Shown here in pieces: positions 7,179 to 17,434 of a DNA stretch of 49,540 nucleotides. The notes below the pieces were generated by a model. It ran no database searches. It saw only the letters and a program-made list of their open reading frames with translations, and was not told the DNA's origin. The DNA comes from Gammaproteobacteria bacterium (GTDB lineage: Bacteria; Pseudomonadota; Gammaproteobacteria; Pseudomonadales; Azotimanducaceae). The stretch covers positions 1 to 49,540 of the forward strand of contig JAPPGK010000097.1 in NCBI GenBank assembly GCA_028821405.1. The letters run 5' to 3'. The stretch's first letter is position 1, and the number at the start of each line of letters is the position of its first letter. A program made the translations under genes and the position numbers.

Positions 7179-8295
7179 CAAGAAACTCGGTGGGGCGGGA
7201 TTGCGCGGCCAAAGTGCGGGCGAAACGACCCTCTGCACCGTAGGCCGCACAGGTAGCGGTCTAACCTACCGCGGGTACGACATCTCGGACCTTGCCGCCG
7301 GGGCGACGTTCGAGGAGGTTGCCTACCTGATCCTCCACGGCGAGCTGCCCAATGCGGACGAACTCGACGCGTACCGGACGCGGCTCAAGGGGTGCCGGGG
7401 ATTGCCGGTGGCCCTCAAGCAGGTCCTGGAGCGTATCCCGGCCGATGCGCATCCCATGGATGTCATGCGTACGGGATGTTCGATGCTTGGCAATCTCGAA
7501 CCTGAGCGCGAATTCGAGCGCCAGCACGAGGTGGCCGACCGGCTGCTTGGGGTGCTGCCGTCGATCATCAACTACTGGTATCGGTTCAGCCGCGATGGCG
7601 TACGCATCGAGGTGGACACGGACGAGGACACGGTCGCCGGCCACTTCCTGGCGACCCTGAAGGGCGAACGTCCGAGCCCGCTATTCCAGCGCGTGATGGA
7701 CGTGTCGTTGATTCTCTACGCGGAGCATGAGTTCAATGCGTCCACGTTCACCGCAAGGGTGTGCGCCTCGACGCTCTCGGACATGCACTCGTGCGTCACC
7801 GGCGCCATCGGATCGCTGCGCGGACCGCTGCACGGCGGCGCCAACGAGGCCGCCATGGAACTCATCGACCGCTTCGCAACGCCCGAGGCGGCGGGGGCGG
7901 GGGTACGAGACATGCTGGCGCGCAAGGAAGTCGTCATGGGCTTCGGTCACGCCATCTACCGGCGCTCGGATCCCCGGAACGCCATCATCAAGGGTTGGGC
8001 GGAGAAGCTCGCGCGCACGGTCGGCGATGAGTTGATCTATCCCGTCTCCTGCGCAATCGAGAAGCTGATGTGGGAGGAGAAGCAGCTCTTCGCCAACGCG
8101 GATTTCTTCCATGCCGCCGCCTATCGGTTCCTCGGCATCCCGACCAGGCTCTTCACGCCGATATTCGTTTGCTCCCGGGTATCGGGCTGGACCGCCCACG
8201 TCATGGAGCAACGAAACAACAACCGCATCATTCGCCCGAGTGCGGACTACGTCGGCCCCGAGCCGCGGACGTTCAAGCCCCTGGCGGAGCGTTAG
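7171..8295 (+). CDS. prpC: PrpC, 2-methylcitrate synthase
   Basis: A 374-residue citrate-synthase-fold enzyme that condenses propionyl-CoA with oxaloacetate. Typical blocks are [20 protein letters not shown] near the N-terminus, [16 protein letters not shown] in the middle, and [17 protein letters not shown] with a catalytic His. The short length and the early YRGYDI element suit the 2-methylcitrate/citrate synthase group, and the prpB and prpD neighbours settle the substrate. The true start is ATG 7171, preceded by GGGGAGA; upstream open frame belongs to prpB. A 164-bp gap with folded structure separates it from prpD. Confidence 0.94.
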   Translation: MVDKKLGGAGLRGQSAGETTLCTVGRTGSGLTYRGYDISDLAAGATFEEVAYLILHGELPNADELDAYRTRLKGCRGLPVALKQVLERIPADAHPMDVMRTGCSMLGNLEPEREFERQHEVADRLLGVLPSIINYWYRFSRDGVRIEVDTDEDTVAGHFLATLKGERPSPLFQRVMDVSLILYAEHEFNASTFTARVCASTLSDMHSCVTGAIGSLRGPLHGGANEAAMELIDRFATPEAAGAGVRDMLARKEVVMGFGHAIYRRSDPRNAIIKGWAEKLARTVGDELIYPVSCAIEKLMWEEKQLFANADFFHAAAYRFLGIPTRLFTPIFVCSRVSGWTAHVMEQRNNNRIIRPSADYVGPEPRTFKPLAER

Positions 8296-8380
8296 TGTGC
8301 CGCGCCACAAATAGGTTGGTGTTTGTGGAGGGCGACTTCGTGCCGAGAACGCGCCTCGGGGGGCTCCCGGGGGCGGCACA
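8296..8380 (+). promoter_or_regulatory. Structured leader between prpC and prpD
   Basis: Directly after the prpC stop, an outer perfect 8-bp stem (TGTGCCGC 8296-8303 with GCGGCACA 8373-8380) encloses two hairpins: CCACAAA 8305-8311 with TTTGTGG 8322-8328, and CCGAG 8343-8347 with CTCGG 8355-8359. The plan resembles a three-way junction. It could be an RNA element that sets prpD levels (processing site, attenuator or ligand-binding leader), or only a stable intergenic fold. It matches no riboswitch class I recognise. prpD starts 80 bp further on, behind ACAGGAGA. Confidence 0.35.
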
Positions 8381-8459
8381 TCCTCGCTTCATCGACGCTG
8401 TTCCGAGACCAAGCCCCTTCGGAAAGTTCCAACGTATCTGTGACACAGGAGACTAGCGC

Positions 8460-9902
8460 ATGGGCAATGTCGACCTGAACGTCCGCCCCGAACCGGACCC
8501 GGAGCTTGTCGCCATCGCGGACTACGTGGCGGATTTCGAGATCACCAGCGATGAAGCCTACGACACCGCACGACATTGCCTGATGGACACCCTCGGGTGC
8601 GGCTTTCTCGCCCTGCGCTTCCCCGAGTGCGCCAAACACCTCGGTCCCCTCGTCCCGGGGACCGTGGTTCCCGGCGGCGCCCGGGTGCCCGGCACGCAGT
8701 TCGAACTCGACCCGGTCAAGGCGGCGTGGGACATCGGCTGCACGATCCGCTGGCTCGACTTCAACGACACCTGGCTTGCCGCCGAGTGGGGGCATCCCTC
8801 GGACAACCTGGGAGGCATCCTGGCGGTTGCCGACTGGGTGAGTCGCCAAGCCGTGGCCCGGGGCCAGCCGCCGCTCGTGATGCGCGATGTCCTCACCGCG
8901 ATGATCAAGGCCCACGAGATCCAGGGTTGCCTGGCCCTGGAGAACAGCTTCAACCGGGTCGGACTCGATCACGTGCTGCTGGTGCGTGTCGCGTCCACGG
9001 CGGTGGTAACCGAGCTCCTAGGAGGCACCAAGGAACAGGTCGTCGACGCTCTTTCCCATGCGTTTGTCGACGGCTCCGCGCTCAGAACGTATCGCCACGC
9101 ACCGAACGCGGGGCCGCGCAAATCCTGGGCGGCCGGTGATGCGACCAGTCGCGCCGTGCGATTGGCATTGCTCGTTCTCAAGGGCGAGATCGGCTACCCG
9201 AGCGCGCTCTCCGCGCCGACCTGGGGGTTCTACGACGTCGCCTTCGGCGGCAGGAAGTTCGGTTTCCAGCGCCCCTACGGCAGCTACGTGATGGAAAACG
9301 TCCTGTTCAAGATTTCCTTTCCCGCGGAATTCCACGCCCAGACGGCCGTCGAGGCGGCGGTCAAGCTGCATCCGCACGTCGCCCCTCGGCTCGACGGCAT
9401 CGAACGGATCGTGTTGACGACCCACGAGTCCGCCATCCGGATCATCAGCAAGACCGGCGAGCTCAACAATCCAGCGGACCGGGATCATTGCCTGCAATAC
9501 ATGACGGCGGTCGGGCTCTTGAAGGGCGATCTCACGGCGGACGACTATGAAGACGCCGCCGCCGATGATCCACGGATCGACCGGTTGCGCGAATTGATGG
9601 TCGTCGAGGAAGACGAACGCTACAGCCGGGAATACCACGAGGCGGACAAGCGCAGCATCGCGAACGCCATCCAGGTGTTCTTCGAGGACGGTTCGAATAC
9701 CGAGAACATCGCCGTGGAATACCCAATCGGCCACCGGCGCCGCCGGGCGGAGGGAATTCCACTCCTGATGTCGAAATTCGAAGCCAACCTGTCGAGCCGT
9801 TTTCCCAGCGCCCGCGCGAGGGCGATTCTCGATCTCTGCCAGGACGGCGAGCGATTGGCGTCGACGCCTGTCGACGAGTTCATGGACCAACTTGTGATCT
9901 GA
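8460..9902 (+). CDS. prpD: PrpD, 2-methylcitrate dehydratase
   Basis: A 480-residue MmgE/PrpD-family enzyme, which dehydrates 2-methylcitrate to 2-methyl-cis-aconitate without an iron-sulfur cluster. Diagnostic blocks include [20 protein letters not shown] near residue 42, [20 protein letters not shown] around 96-116, and [19 protein letters not shown] around 282-300. The length matches E. coli PrpD (483). The start ATG 8460 has ACAGGAGA just upstream. With prpB and prpC it completes the core of the propionate-degrading cycle. The last step back to methylisocitrate would need an aconitase, which is not in the window. Confidence 0.95.
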   Translation: MGNVDLNVRPEPDPELVAIADYVADFEITSDEAYDTARHCLMDTLGCGFLALRFPECAKHLGPLVPGTVVPGGARVPGTQFELDPVKAAWDIGCTIRWLDFNDTWLAAEWGHPSDNLGGILAVADWVSRQAVARGQPPLVMRDVLTAMIKAHEIQGCLALENSFNRVGLDHVLLVRVASTAVVTELLGGTKEQVVDALSHAFVDGSALRTYRHAPNAGPRKSWAAGDATSRAVRLALLVLKGEIGYPSALSAPTWGFYDVAFGGRKFGFQRPYGSYVMENVLFKISFPAEFHAQTAVEAAVKLHPHVAPRLDGIERIVLTTHESAIRIISKTGELNNPADRDHCLQYMTAVGLLKGDLTADDYEDAAADDPRIDRLRELMVVEEDERYSREYHEADKRSIANAIQVFFEDGSNTENIAVEYPIGHRRRRAEGIPLLMSKFEANLSSRFPSARARAILDLCQDGERLASTPVDEFMDQLVI

Positions 9903-9987
9903 CCCGAGGAGCAACCCTTGCGGTCGTCCGGCCAGCCTTGGTGCGTCGAGCTTCCCGTTCGCGTGGGGACCGTTGCCCTAGAACTCC

Positions 9988-11289
<1,302 letters not shown>

Positions 11290-11306
11290 TGACGGGTCCT
11301 CCGGGC

Positions 11307-11324
11307 AAAAGCGCGCCATTGTAC
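11307..11324 (-). promoter_or_regulatory. aceA promoter -10 region, block shared with icd
   Basis: On the minus strand GTACAATGGCGCGCTTTT ends 17 bp before the aceA ATG. TACAAT is a good -10 box. The same 18 bases, with one change (G to C at position 9), stand before icd at 15659-15676. No convincing -35 box is seen 16-18 bp upstream. Confidence 0.5.
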
Positions 11325-11418
11325 CGACGCGGTGGCCGAATGGAAGCGATAGTTGCGCCGTCCTGCGCCGTCCAGCCCATCCCGCGGGCCGAGACCCGAC
11401 GCGATGGTGGCGGGCCCG

Positions 11419-11859
11419 TTAGGGTCGCTCCGACGCCGGTGGCAGTGCCATCGCGCGGTGTTCGATGCCAGCTTCCCTGAAGGCTTCGCCGGTCACCTCG
11501 AATCCGGCCCGTTCATAGAACCCCACCGCATGGCTTTGCGCATGCAGGAATACGACCTCGTAGTTGCCTCGACGAGCCGCGTCGACCGCCAATTCCAGCA
11601 GACGGGCGCCGATTCCGCGTCCCCGCCACGCCTTGAGTACCGCCATGCGCCCGATCTGACCGCTCGGCATCAACCGCGCGGTGCCGATGGGACATCCTTG
11701 CCCGTCCTCGGCCAGGAAATGCCGGCAGTCGGGATCGAGGCCGTCCCATTCCTCCGATTCGTCGACGCCCTGCTCAACGACGAAGACCGTTCGGCGCACC
11801 GAAGTCAGGGCGTCGCCGTGCTGTACCCAGGAAACCTCGCGGGCATGGAATGCGTTCAC
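11419..11859 (-). CDS. GNAT-family N-acetyltransferase
   Basis: A 146-residue acetyltransferase starting at a GTG (11859) that overlaps the purB stop by 3 bases (GTGA). The early VFVVEQGVDESEEWDG is typical of the ElaA/YjcF branch. The acetyl-CoA site is GRMAVLKAWRGRGIGARLLE (the R/Q-x-x-G-x-G/A motif), and the C-terminal HAQSHAVGFYERAGFEV closes the fold. The overlap shows it is the last gene of a mnmA-purB-acetyltransferase operon. The acetylated substrate cannot be told from the sequence. A long upstream extension of the frame is antisense-type noise inside purB and was discarded. Confidence 0.82.
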   Translation of the reverse strand: MNAFHAREVSWVQHGDALTSVRRTVFVVEQGVDESEEWDGLDPDCRHFLAEDGQGCPIGTARLMPSGQIGRMAVLKAWRGRGIGARLLELAVDAARRGNYEVVFLHAQSHAVGFYERAGFEVTGEAFREAGIEHRAMALPPASERP

Positions 11860-13250
11860 GGCGGCTCGCCGAGAACCCGGCGCGCGAGTTCCGCCGCCAG
11901 TCCCGTGTACGCTTCGGGCGTCAGGCGAAGAAGCTTGTCCCGATCGGTGGGCGACAGATCCAGTTCTTCGAGCAGGTGCCGGTAGACGGTTTCGTCGATC
12001 TGCCGACCGCGGGTCAGGCGTTTCAACTGTTCGTAGGGCTCGTGGCCGCCGCTGGCGCGCAGAACGGTCTGCACGGCCTCCGACAGTACTTCCCACGCGC
12101 CACGCAGGTCGCCTTGGGTCCGGTGTCGATCGAAGGCAAGCTTGGAGATGCCTTTCGTGGCGCTGTCCCAGGCGATAAGGCAGTGCCCGAAGGCCGTGCC
12201 CACGCTGCGCAGGACGGTGGAATCCGACAAGTCTCGCTGCCAGCGCGAGACCGCGAGCTTTTCGGCGAGATGGGTGAGCATGGCGTTGGCGAGACCGACA
12301 TTGCCCTCGGAATTCTCGAAGTCGATCGGGTTGACCTTGTGCGGCATGGTCGAACTGCCGGTTTCGGAAGTCACGGCACGCTGGCGGAAGTAGCCAAGCG
12401 CGATGTAGCCCCATACGTCGCGATCCAAGTCGAGAACGATCTGGTTGAAGCGGACGAGGTTATGGAACCACTCGGCCAGGTAGTCGTGCGGCTCGATCTG
12501 CGTGGTGTGCTCGTTGAAGACAAAGCCCAGGGAGGACACGAACTCTCGTGTGCTTCGCGGCCAGTCGACGCTTGGGTAGGCGACGACATGGGCGTTGTAG
12601 TTGCCGACGGCGCCGTTCATCTTGGCGAGGATCTCGGCGCAACGAAACGACTCGGCCTGCCGCGCCAGCCGGGCCACCACGTTGGCGATTTCCTTGCCCG
12701 CCGTGGTAGGCGACGCCGCCTGGCCGTGCGTTCGCGCCAGCATCGGCACGTCTGCCAGCGGCCGGCCAAAATCGCGCAGCGACCCAATCAGCCGTTGCAT
12801 TGCCGGAAGCAGCACGGTCTCCCGCACATCCCGCATCATCAGGGCGTAGGCAAGATTGTTGATGTCTTCGGACGTGCAGGCGAAATGCACGAACTCGATT
12901 TGGGATGCCAGCGACTCATCGACTCGCGCGATCGCCGCCTTGACGAAATACTCGACCGCCTTCACGTCGTGGTTCGTTTGCGCCTCCAGCGCGCGCACGG
13001 CTCGGGCGTCGGCGATGTCGAAGTTCTCCCAGATCCCGCGAAGGCGCGCTTGGCGATCCAGGTCGAGCGCCGGGGGCCCAACGCCGCCGAGGGCGGCGAG
13101 GTGGAGAAACCACTCGATCTCGACCCGAACGCGGTAACGTATCAGGCCGAACTCGCTTACCCTGGGGGCAAGCGCTTCGGTACGCCGCGAATACCGGCCG
13201 TCGACGGGCGAGATCGCCGTCAACGGATCCGCCTCAAGCCCGCTAGCCAT
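11856..13250 (-). CDS. purB: Adenylosuccinate lyase
   Basis: A 464-residue enzyme of the fumarase/aspartase superfamily. It acts twice in purine synthesis, releasing fumarate from SAICAR and from adenylosuccinate. It opens with [11 protein letters not shown], the usual PurB start. The superfamily signature [19 protein letters not shown] (with catalytic Ser loop) lies in the middle, and [16 protein letters not shown] earlier. The length is close to E. coli PurB (456). ATG 13250 overlaps the mnmA stop by 8 bp, so the two are translated together. In E. coli hflD sits between mnmA and purB; here it is absent. Confidence 0.95.
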   Translation of the reverse strand: MASGLEADPLTAISPVDGRYSRRTEALAPRVSEFGLIRYRVRVEIEWFLHLAALGGVGPPALDLDRQARLRGIWENFDIADARAVRALEAQTNHDVKAVEYFVKAAIARVDESLASQIEFVHFACTSEDINNLAYALMMRDVRETVLLPAMQRLIGSLRDFGRPLADVPMLARTHGQAASPTTAGKEIANVVARLARQAESFRCAEILAKMNGAVGNYNAHVVAYPSVDWPRSTREFVSSLGFVFNEHTTQIEPHDYLAEWFHNLVRFNQIVLDLDRDVWGYIALGYFRQRAVTSETGSSTMPHKVNPIDFENSEGNVGLANAMLTHLAEKLAVSRWQRDLSDSTVLRSVGTAFGHCLIAWDSATKGISKLAFDRHRTQGDLRGAWEVLSEAVQTVLRASGGHEPYEQLKRLTRGRQIDETVYRHLLEELDLSPTDRDKLLRLTPEAYTGLAAELARRVLGEPP

Positions 13251-14343
13251 CGCACGACCCCGCCGCCACGATACGACCCCCACCCAGGCATTCGTCGCCG
13301 TCGTAGAACGCCGCGAACTGGCCGGGGGTCACGGCCCGTTGCGGGATGTCGAACACGACTCGAACGTGATCGCCGTCGAAGGCCAGTTCGCACGGCTGCT
13401 CCGGTTGCCGGTAGCGGACCTTTGCCGAGCAACGAAGTCCCTGGCCGTCGGGCACCCCCTCGCCCATCGACGGCGAGATCCAGTTGAGTTGGGTGGCGAC
13501 GAGCCACGAGCTATCGAGGTCGCGTTCGTCCTGGGTCACGGTAAGCGTGTTGGTGGACGGATCCTTGCCCGCGACGTACCAGGCCCGCTCGGCGCGCCCC
13601 TTGATGCCGCCCAGGCCGATGCCTTGCCGCTGGCCCAAGGTGTAGAACGGCAACCCGCGGTGCTCGCCGAGGCGAGTCCCGTCGATGTCCTGGATCGGAC
13701 CCGGCACGCCGCGGACGTAGCGTGCCAGGAAGTCGTCGAAGCGCCGTTCGCCGATGAAGCAGATGCCGGTGCTGTCCTTCTTGTCGTGCACCTCGAAGCC
13801 CAAGGCGCGGGCTTGTTCGCGGACCTTCGGCTTGGGAAGGTCGCCGATCGGAAACAGGCAGCGCTCGAGGCGGCTTGCGGGTACAGCCTGCAGGAAATAG
13901 GTCTGGTCCTTGTTGGTGTCGCACGCCTTGAGCAGGCGAAACGGTTCGCCCATATCGCTCCGCCTCGCGTAGTGGCCCGTGGCGAGGGTGTCGAAGCCAA
14001 GCTCCGTCGCGTAGTCGGCGAACAGCTTGAACTTGATCTCGCGATTGCAGAGCACATCCGGGTTGGGGGTGCTGCCCGCCCGGTAGTCGGCGAGAAAATA
14101 CTCGAAGACGTTGTCCCAATACTCGGTGGAGAAATCCGAGGTCAGGAGATCGATGCCGAGCTTGTCGCACACCGCCGCGGCATCGCCGAAGTCCGCGAGG
14201 GCTGTGCAGTATTCCGCCGCGTCGTCCTCTTCCCAGTTTTTCATGAAAAGGCCCGCAACGTCGTAGCCCTGTTCCTTGAGGATGTGAGCGGCAACCGCGG
14301 AGTCCACGCCGCCGGACATGCCCACCATCACCGAACGTGCCAC
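13243..14343 (-). CDS. mnmA: MnmA, tRNA-specific 2-thiouridylase
   Basis: A 366-residue enzyme that thiolates U34 of Lys, Glu and Gln tRNAs, taking sulfur from the Tus relay. The PP-loop ATP site [16 protein letters not shown] is at residues 7-22. The two catalytic cysteines are in [13 protein letters not shown] and [28 protein letters not shown] and the C-terminal beta domain complete the family plan, and the length matches E. coli (368). It heads the mnmA-purB-acetyltransferase operon and is divergent from moaC. The tusDCB genes that would supply its sulfur are also in this window, 17 kb away. Confidence 0.95.
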   Translation of the reverse strand: MARSVMVGMSGGVDSAVAAHILKEQGYDVAGLFMKNWEEDDAAEYCTALADFGDAAAVCDKLGIDLLTSDFSTEYWDNVFEYFLADYRAGSTPNPDVLCNREIKFKLFADYATELGFDTLATGHYARRSDMGEPFRLLKACDTNKDQTYFLQAVPASRLERCLFPIGDLPKPKVREQARALGFEVHDKKDSTGICFIGERRFDDFLARYVRGVPGPIQDIDGTRLGEHRGLPFYTLGQRQGIGLGGIKGRAERAWYVAGKDPSTNTLTVTQDERDLDSSWLVATQLNWISPSMGEGVPDGQGLRCSAKVRYRQPEQPCELAFDGDHVRVVFDIPQRAVTPGQFAAFYDGDECLGGGRIVAAGSCDG

Positions 14344-14369
14344 GGGTCGTTCCGGTCAAAAGACGGGCA

Positions 14370-14375
14370 ATTATA
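14370..14375 (-). promoter_or_regulatory. -10 box for the mnmA-purB operon
   Basis: On the minus strand TATAAT, the consensus -10 hexamer, lies 26 bp before the mnmA ATG inside the 51-bp divergent gap with moaC. It is followed by TGCCCGTCTTTTG, reminiscent of the GC-then-TTTT run after the aceA and icd -10 boxes. No clear -35 hexamer is present at the right distance. Confidence 0.5.
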
Positions 14376-14394
14376 CCGTGCTATCCTCCGCCGC

Positions 14395-14871
14395 ATGGCC
14401 GACCTGACCCATCTGAACAAGCGCGGCGAGGCGTCGATGGTCGATGTCTCGGGCAAGGCCTCAACCGCCCGAGAGGCGCGTGCGCGGGCGCGAATACGCA
14501 TGTCGCCGGACAGCCTTCGGGCCGTCTTCGCGGGCGGGGCGGCCAAGGGCGATGTGCTTGCCGTGGCGCGTGTGGCAGGCATACAGGCCGCCAAGCGGGC
14601 GAGCGACCTGATCCCGCTATGCCACCCCCTGCCGCTTGCCAAGGTGGCCGTTGACTTCGCGCCGGAGGGCGACGCGACGCTGGCCATCACGAGCTTGTGT
14701 CGGGTCACGGGGCAGACGGGGGTGGAGATGGAGGCGCTGACTGCGGTCAGCATCGCCGCGCTCACGGTCTACGACATGCTGAAGTCCAACGACCGCGCCA
14801 TGACCATCGAAGACATCGCCTTGCAGGCCAAGTCCGGCGGCAAATCCGGGACTTGGCACCGGGCGACGTGA
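14395..14871 (+). CDS. moaC: MoaC, cyclic pyranopterin monophosphate synthase
   Basis: A 158-residue enzyme of molybdenum cofactor synthesis; with MoaA it converts GTP to cyclic pyranopterin monophosphate. The family wording is plain: [18 protein letters not shown] at the start, [16 protein letters not shown] around 75-90, and [21 protein letters not shown] near 111-131. The length equals E. coli MoaC (161). ATG 14395 was chosen; the frame upstream runs antisense through mnmA and is noise. It leads moaC-moaD-moaE; moaA and moaB are not in the window. Confidence 0.95.
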   Translation: MADLTHLNKRGEASMVDVSGKASTAREARARARIRMSPDSLRAVFAGGAAKGDVLAVARVAGIQAAKRASDLIPLCHPLPLAKVAVDFAPEGDATLAITSLCRVTGQTGVEMEALTAVSIAALTVYDMLKSNDRAMTIEDIALQAKSGGKSGTWHRAT

Positions 14872-14880
14872 TTCCACCCC

Positions 14881-15138
14881 GTGCCCACCGCTGTCAGCGT
14901 TAGGTTCTTCGCCTCGCTACGTGAGGCCGTGGGCGAGGATCGGATGGACCTCGACATCGAGGCGCCGCGCGTCTCCGGGGTGCGGTCGAAGCTTGAGTCG
15001 CTGCTCGGCGCCGAGGCCTTCGAGGCGTTGTCCGCGAACGGCGTACGGGTGTGCGTGAACCAGATGATCGTCAGGGACGATGTCGGGCTGTGTACCGGGG
15101 ATGAAGTGGCCTTCCTCCCGCCCGTCACGGGAGGATAG
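14881..15138 (+). CDS. moaD: MoaD, molybdopterin synthase small subunit
   Basis: An 85-residue ubiquitin-fold protein ending in Gly-Gly (FLPPVTGG), the tail that MoeB adenylates and that carries sulfur as a thiocarboxylate. The N-terminus VSVRFFASLREAVGEDRMDL is standard for MoaD. The start is GTG 14881, 9 bp after moaC; moaE follows after 3 bp. It acts as the sulfur-donating partner of MoaE in making molybdopterin dithiolene. Confidence 0.93.
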   Translation: MPTAVSVRFFASLREAVGEDRMDLDIEAPRVSGVRSKLESLLGAEAFEALSANGVRVCVNQMIVRDDVGLCTGDEVAFLPPVTGG

Positions 15139-15141
15139 CCC

Positions 15142-15612
15142 GTGCAAGCCGAGATTCGTATCGACACCGGTGACTTCGACGTCGCCCGCGAGTGGCAGGC
15201 ATGCCGAACCCGTCTTGCCGGGCGGGCGGGCGCCGTCGTGGCGTTCGCGGGAATCGTGCGTGACCATGCCGGCGGCGACGAGGTGAACGGGCTCTATCTC
15301 GAACACTACCCGGGCATGACCGAGGCGAGTATCGAGAGGATTCTCGCGACCGCGTCGGATCGCTGGGACCTGATCGATACGGTGGTGATCCACCGCGTTG
15401 GCGAACTCGCGCCGCAGGATCAGATCGTGCTCGTATTGGTGGCGGCGGCGCACCGGGGAGATGCCTTCGCCGCGTGCGAATACATCATGGACTACCTAAA
15501 GACGGATGCGGTGTTCTGGAAGAAGGAGCGCCGGTCAACGGGCGCATCCTGGATCCGTGCGACCGCCGGGGACCACGAACGCAGGAACGGCTGGCAGGGC
15601 AACGACGGTTGA
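15142..15612 (+). CDS. moaE: MoaE, molybdopterin synthase catalytic subunit
   Basis: A 156-residue catalytic subunit that inserts the MoaD-borne sulfurs into cyclic pyranopterin monophosphate. The markers are GAVVAFAGIVRDHAGG around 33-48, LYLEHYPGMTEASIERI around 54-70, VIHRVGELAPQDQIVLVLVA, and a C-terminal YLKTDAVFWKKE with the active-site lysines. The start is GTG 15142, 3 bp after moaD, so the three moa genes form one operon. The end lies 84 bp before icd. Confidence 0.95.
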   Translation: MQAEIRIDTGDFDVAREWQACRTRLAGRAGAVVAFAGIVRDHAGGDEVNGLYLEHYPGMTEASIERILATASDRWDLIDTVVIHRVGELAPQDQIVLVLVAAAHRGDAFAACEYIMDYLKTDAVFWKKERRSTGASWIRATAGDHERRNGWQGNDG

Positions 15613-15658
15613 ACCGCGATTGAACCGAGTGTAGCCACGAGGTTGGCGTCGCGCTGAT

Positions 15659-15676
15659 GTACAATGCCGCGCTTTT
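15659..15676 (+). promoter_or_regulatory. icd promoter -10 region, block shared with aceA
   Basis: GTACAATGCCGCGCTTTT ends 20 bp before the icd ATG. TACAAT (15660-15665) is a good -10 box. The block differs from that before aceA at one of 18 positions. No matching -35 hexamer is apparent at 16-18 bp. Confidence 0.5.
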
Positions 15677-15696
15677 CTGACGGCGAAGGTTTCCGC

Positions 15697-16953
15697 ATGG
15701 GGTATCAACACGTCGAGGTGCCAGAGACTGGCGAGAAGATCACGGTCTCGGAGGACGGCACGCTCAACGTTCCCGATCATCCGATCATCCCTTTCATCGA
15801 AGGCGACGGCATTGGCATCGACATTACGCCGGTCATGCGCGCCGTCGTGGACGCCGCGGTCGACAAGGCCTATGGGGGCGCGCGTGGCATCGCGTGGATG
15901 GAGATCTATGCGGGCGAGAAGTCGCTCGCTGTCTACGGCGGCGACGAGTGGTTGCCGGATGAGACCCTCACCGCCTTGCGCGAATTCAACGTAGGCATAA
16001 AGGGGCCGATGACAACGCCGGTGGGCGGCGGGATCCGTTCGCTCAACGTTGCCCTGCGCCAGCTGCTCGACCTCTACGTCTGCATGCGACCAATCCGCTG
16101 GTTCAAAGGAGTTCCGAGCCCTGTTTTGGCACCGGAAAAGACCGACATGGTCATCTTCCGGGAGAATACCGAAGACATCTACGCGGGGGTCGAGTGGGAA
16201 GCCGGCAGCGGCGATGCCGATCGGGTGATTGCATTCCTGCAGGACCAGATGGGCGTCGACAAGATCCGCTTTCCGGTCAACTGCGGTATCGGCATCAAGC
16301 CGGTGTCGGTCGAGGGCACCCGGCGCCTGATCCGCAAAGCCCTGGAATACGCGATCGCCGAAGACCGCGCCTCGGTGACCTTCGTGCACAAGGGCAACAT
16401 CATGAAGTTCACGGAAGGCGCGTTCAAGGACTGGGGCTACGAGCTGGCGGCCGAGGAGTTCGGCGCGACCCCCTTGGATGGCGGCCCCTGGCACGAACTC
16501 ACCAATCCCCGCACGGGCCGGAACATCGTCGTCAAGGACATGATCGCCGACGCCATGCTGCAGCAGATTCTGACCCGGCCCGACGAATACGACGTGATCG
16601 CGACGATGAACCTAAACGGCGACTATCTTTCCGATGCGCTAGCGGCGCAGGTGGGGGGCATTGGGATCGCCCCCGGCGCAAACATCGGCGATGCCATCGC
16701 CCTGTTCGAGGCGACCCACGGCACGGCACCGAAATACACCGGCCAAGACAAGGTCAACCCCGGCTCGCTGATCCTCTCGGCCGAGATGATGTTGCGCCAC
16801 TTGAATTGGCGCGAGGCCGCCGACCTGATCGTCCGCGGCATGGAAGGCGCCATCGGGAGAAAAACGGTCACCTACGACTTCGAACGCCTGATGACCGGCG
16901 CAACCCTGGTCAGCTGTTCGGCTTTTGGCGAGGCAATGATCGATCAGATGTAG
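15697..16953 (+). CDS. icd: NADP-dependent isocitrate dehydrogenase
   Basis: A 418-residue TCA-cycle enzyme that oxidises isocitrate to 2-oxoglutarate. The sequence follows E. coli Icd (416) closely: [15 protein letters not shown] near 31-45, [17 protein letters not shown] near 106-122, and APGANIGD and [16 protein letters not shown] near the C-terminus. Ser115 is the residue equivalent to the Ser that AceK phosphorylates in E. coli; no aceK is in the window. ATG 15697 with GAAGG upstream was chosen over an earlier in-frame ATG at 15664. It is next to cspD, as in Pseudomonas, and competes with AceA for isocitrate. Confidence 0.96.
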   Translation: MGYQHVEVPETGEKITVSEDGTLNVPDHPIIPFIEGDGIGIDITPVMRAVVDAAVDKAYGGARGIAWMEIYAGEKSLAVYGGDEWLPDETLTALREFNVGIKGPMTTPVGGGIRSLNVALRQLLDLYVCMRPIRWFKGVPSPVLAPEKTDMVIFRENTEDIYAGVEWEAGSGDADRVIAFLQDQMGVDKIRFPVNCGIGIKPVSVEGTRRLIRKALEYAIAEDRASVTFVHKGNIMKFTEGAFKDWGYELAAEEFGATPLDGGPWHELTNPRTGRNIVVKDMIADAMLQQILTRPDEYDVIATMNLNGDYLSDALAAQVGGIGIAPGANIGDAIALFEATHGTAPKYTGQDKVNPGSLILSAEMMLRHLNWREAADLIVRGMEGAIGRKTVTYDFERLMTGATLVSCSAFGEAMIDQM

Positions 16954-16982
16954 CCAGATGTGTGCCTGGGCTCGAACACCTT

Positions 16983-17014
16983 GCAGATCCTCACCGACCG
17001 CAAGGGTCGCCCCT
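16983..17014. repeat. Dispersed repeat, family A, copy 1
   Basis: This 32-bp stretch, containing CACCGACCGCAAGGGTCGCC, matches 41006-41037 at 27 of 32 positions, all differences being transitions. Its core CGACC/GGTCG can form a short hairpin. The reverse complement of the core (TAGGGGCGACCCT) appears a third time between clpA and infA at 20431-20443. The copy abuts the stop codon of the cspD-like gene, so the gene's end lies against the repeat. Confidence 0.6.
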
Positions 17015-17366
17015 ACGGGCCCGGGCCGCTCCCGTCGGCGTCGTCGATGGGAGGTCCGAGTTCGTCTGCGTCATCGATGGGAGGTCCGAGTTCGTCTGCG
17101 TCATCGATGGGAGGTCCGAGTTCGTCTGCGTCATCGATGGGGGACTCGAGTTCGTCCGGGGCATCGAGAGGGCTCACGTTTACCGCGTGCAGTCCCTTCG
17201 GACCTTGCTGGATGTCGAACGTCACGTCCTGGCCCGCGCGCAGTGTCCGGTAGCCGGTCATCTGGATAGACGAGTAGTGCACGAAAAGATCCTCATCGGC
17301 GCACTCGGCAAGCACGAATCCGTACCCCTTGGCATTGTTGAACCATTTGACTTTGCCAGTCGTCAT
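17013..17366 (-). CDS. cspD: CspD-like cold-shock-domain protein with acidic repeat tail
   Basis: A 117-residue protein. Residues 1-68 are a cold-shock domain nearly matching CspD: TGKVKWFNNAKGYGFV carries RNP1, EDLFVHYSSIQM carries RNP2, followed by GYRTLRAGQDV and QQGPKGLHAVNV. CspD binds single-stranded nucleic acid and inhibits replication in stationary phase. The icd-cspD-clpS-clpA order supports the name. After the domain comes an acidic tail of near-identical decapeptides (DELGPPIDDA), absent from ordinary CspD (74-90 residues) and encoded by a 30-bp tandem repeat. ATG 17366 lies behind GGGAGGA. Earlier in-frame codons are leader sequence containing a hairpin. Confidence 0.88.
   Translation of the reverse strand: MTTGKVKWFNNAKGYGFVLAECADEDLFVHYSSIQMTGYRTLRAGQDVTFDIQQGPKGLHAVNVSPLDAPDELESPIDDADELGPPIDDADELGPPIDDADELGPPIDDADGSGPGP
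17041..17160. repeat. 30-bp tandem repeat inside cspD
   Basis: Four 30-bp units stand head to tail at 17041-17070, 17071-17100, 17101-17130 and 17131-17160. The first three differ by a single base (TCG versus TCA), and the fourth is diverged in its second half. The unit is a multiple of three, so copy number can change without breaking the frame of the cspD-like gene. The near-perfect identity suggests recent expansion by slippage or unequal exchange. Confidence 0.9.
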
Positions 17367-17410
17367 ACCGGCGTATTCCTCCCGCCGTAGCCGGGTGCCC
17401 GAACAATACA

Positions 17411-17434
17411 GAACGCGTTGACGCTCAAGCGTTC
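17411..17434. promoter_or_regulatory. Hairpin in the cspD leader
   Basis: GAACGC (17411-17416) pairs with GCGTTC (17429-17434), and TTGA (17418-17421) with TCAA (17425-17428), giving a 10-bp stem with one bulged G and a CGC loop. It lies 45-68 bp upstream of the cspD-like ATG on the minus strand. Cold-shock mRNAs often carry structured leaders that affect stability or translation, so this may be one; it could also be an operator. Confidence 0.35.

Noticed and set aside
11850-13487. A 545-codon open frame on the plus strand opposite purB
   Set aside because: Long antisense frames are common in GC-rich genes. The minus strand encodes a complete PurB with its signature, while the plus-strand product has no domain.
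16958-17269. Plus-strand repeat protein opposite cspD
   Set aside because: The repeating RHRWEVRVRL reading is only the reverse of the 30-bp tandem repeat in the cold-shock gene.
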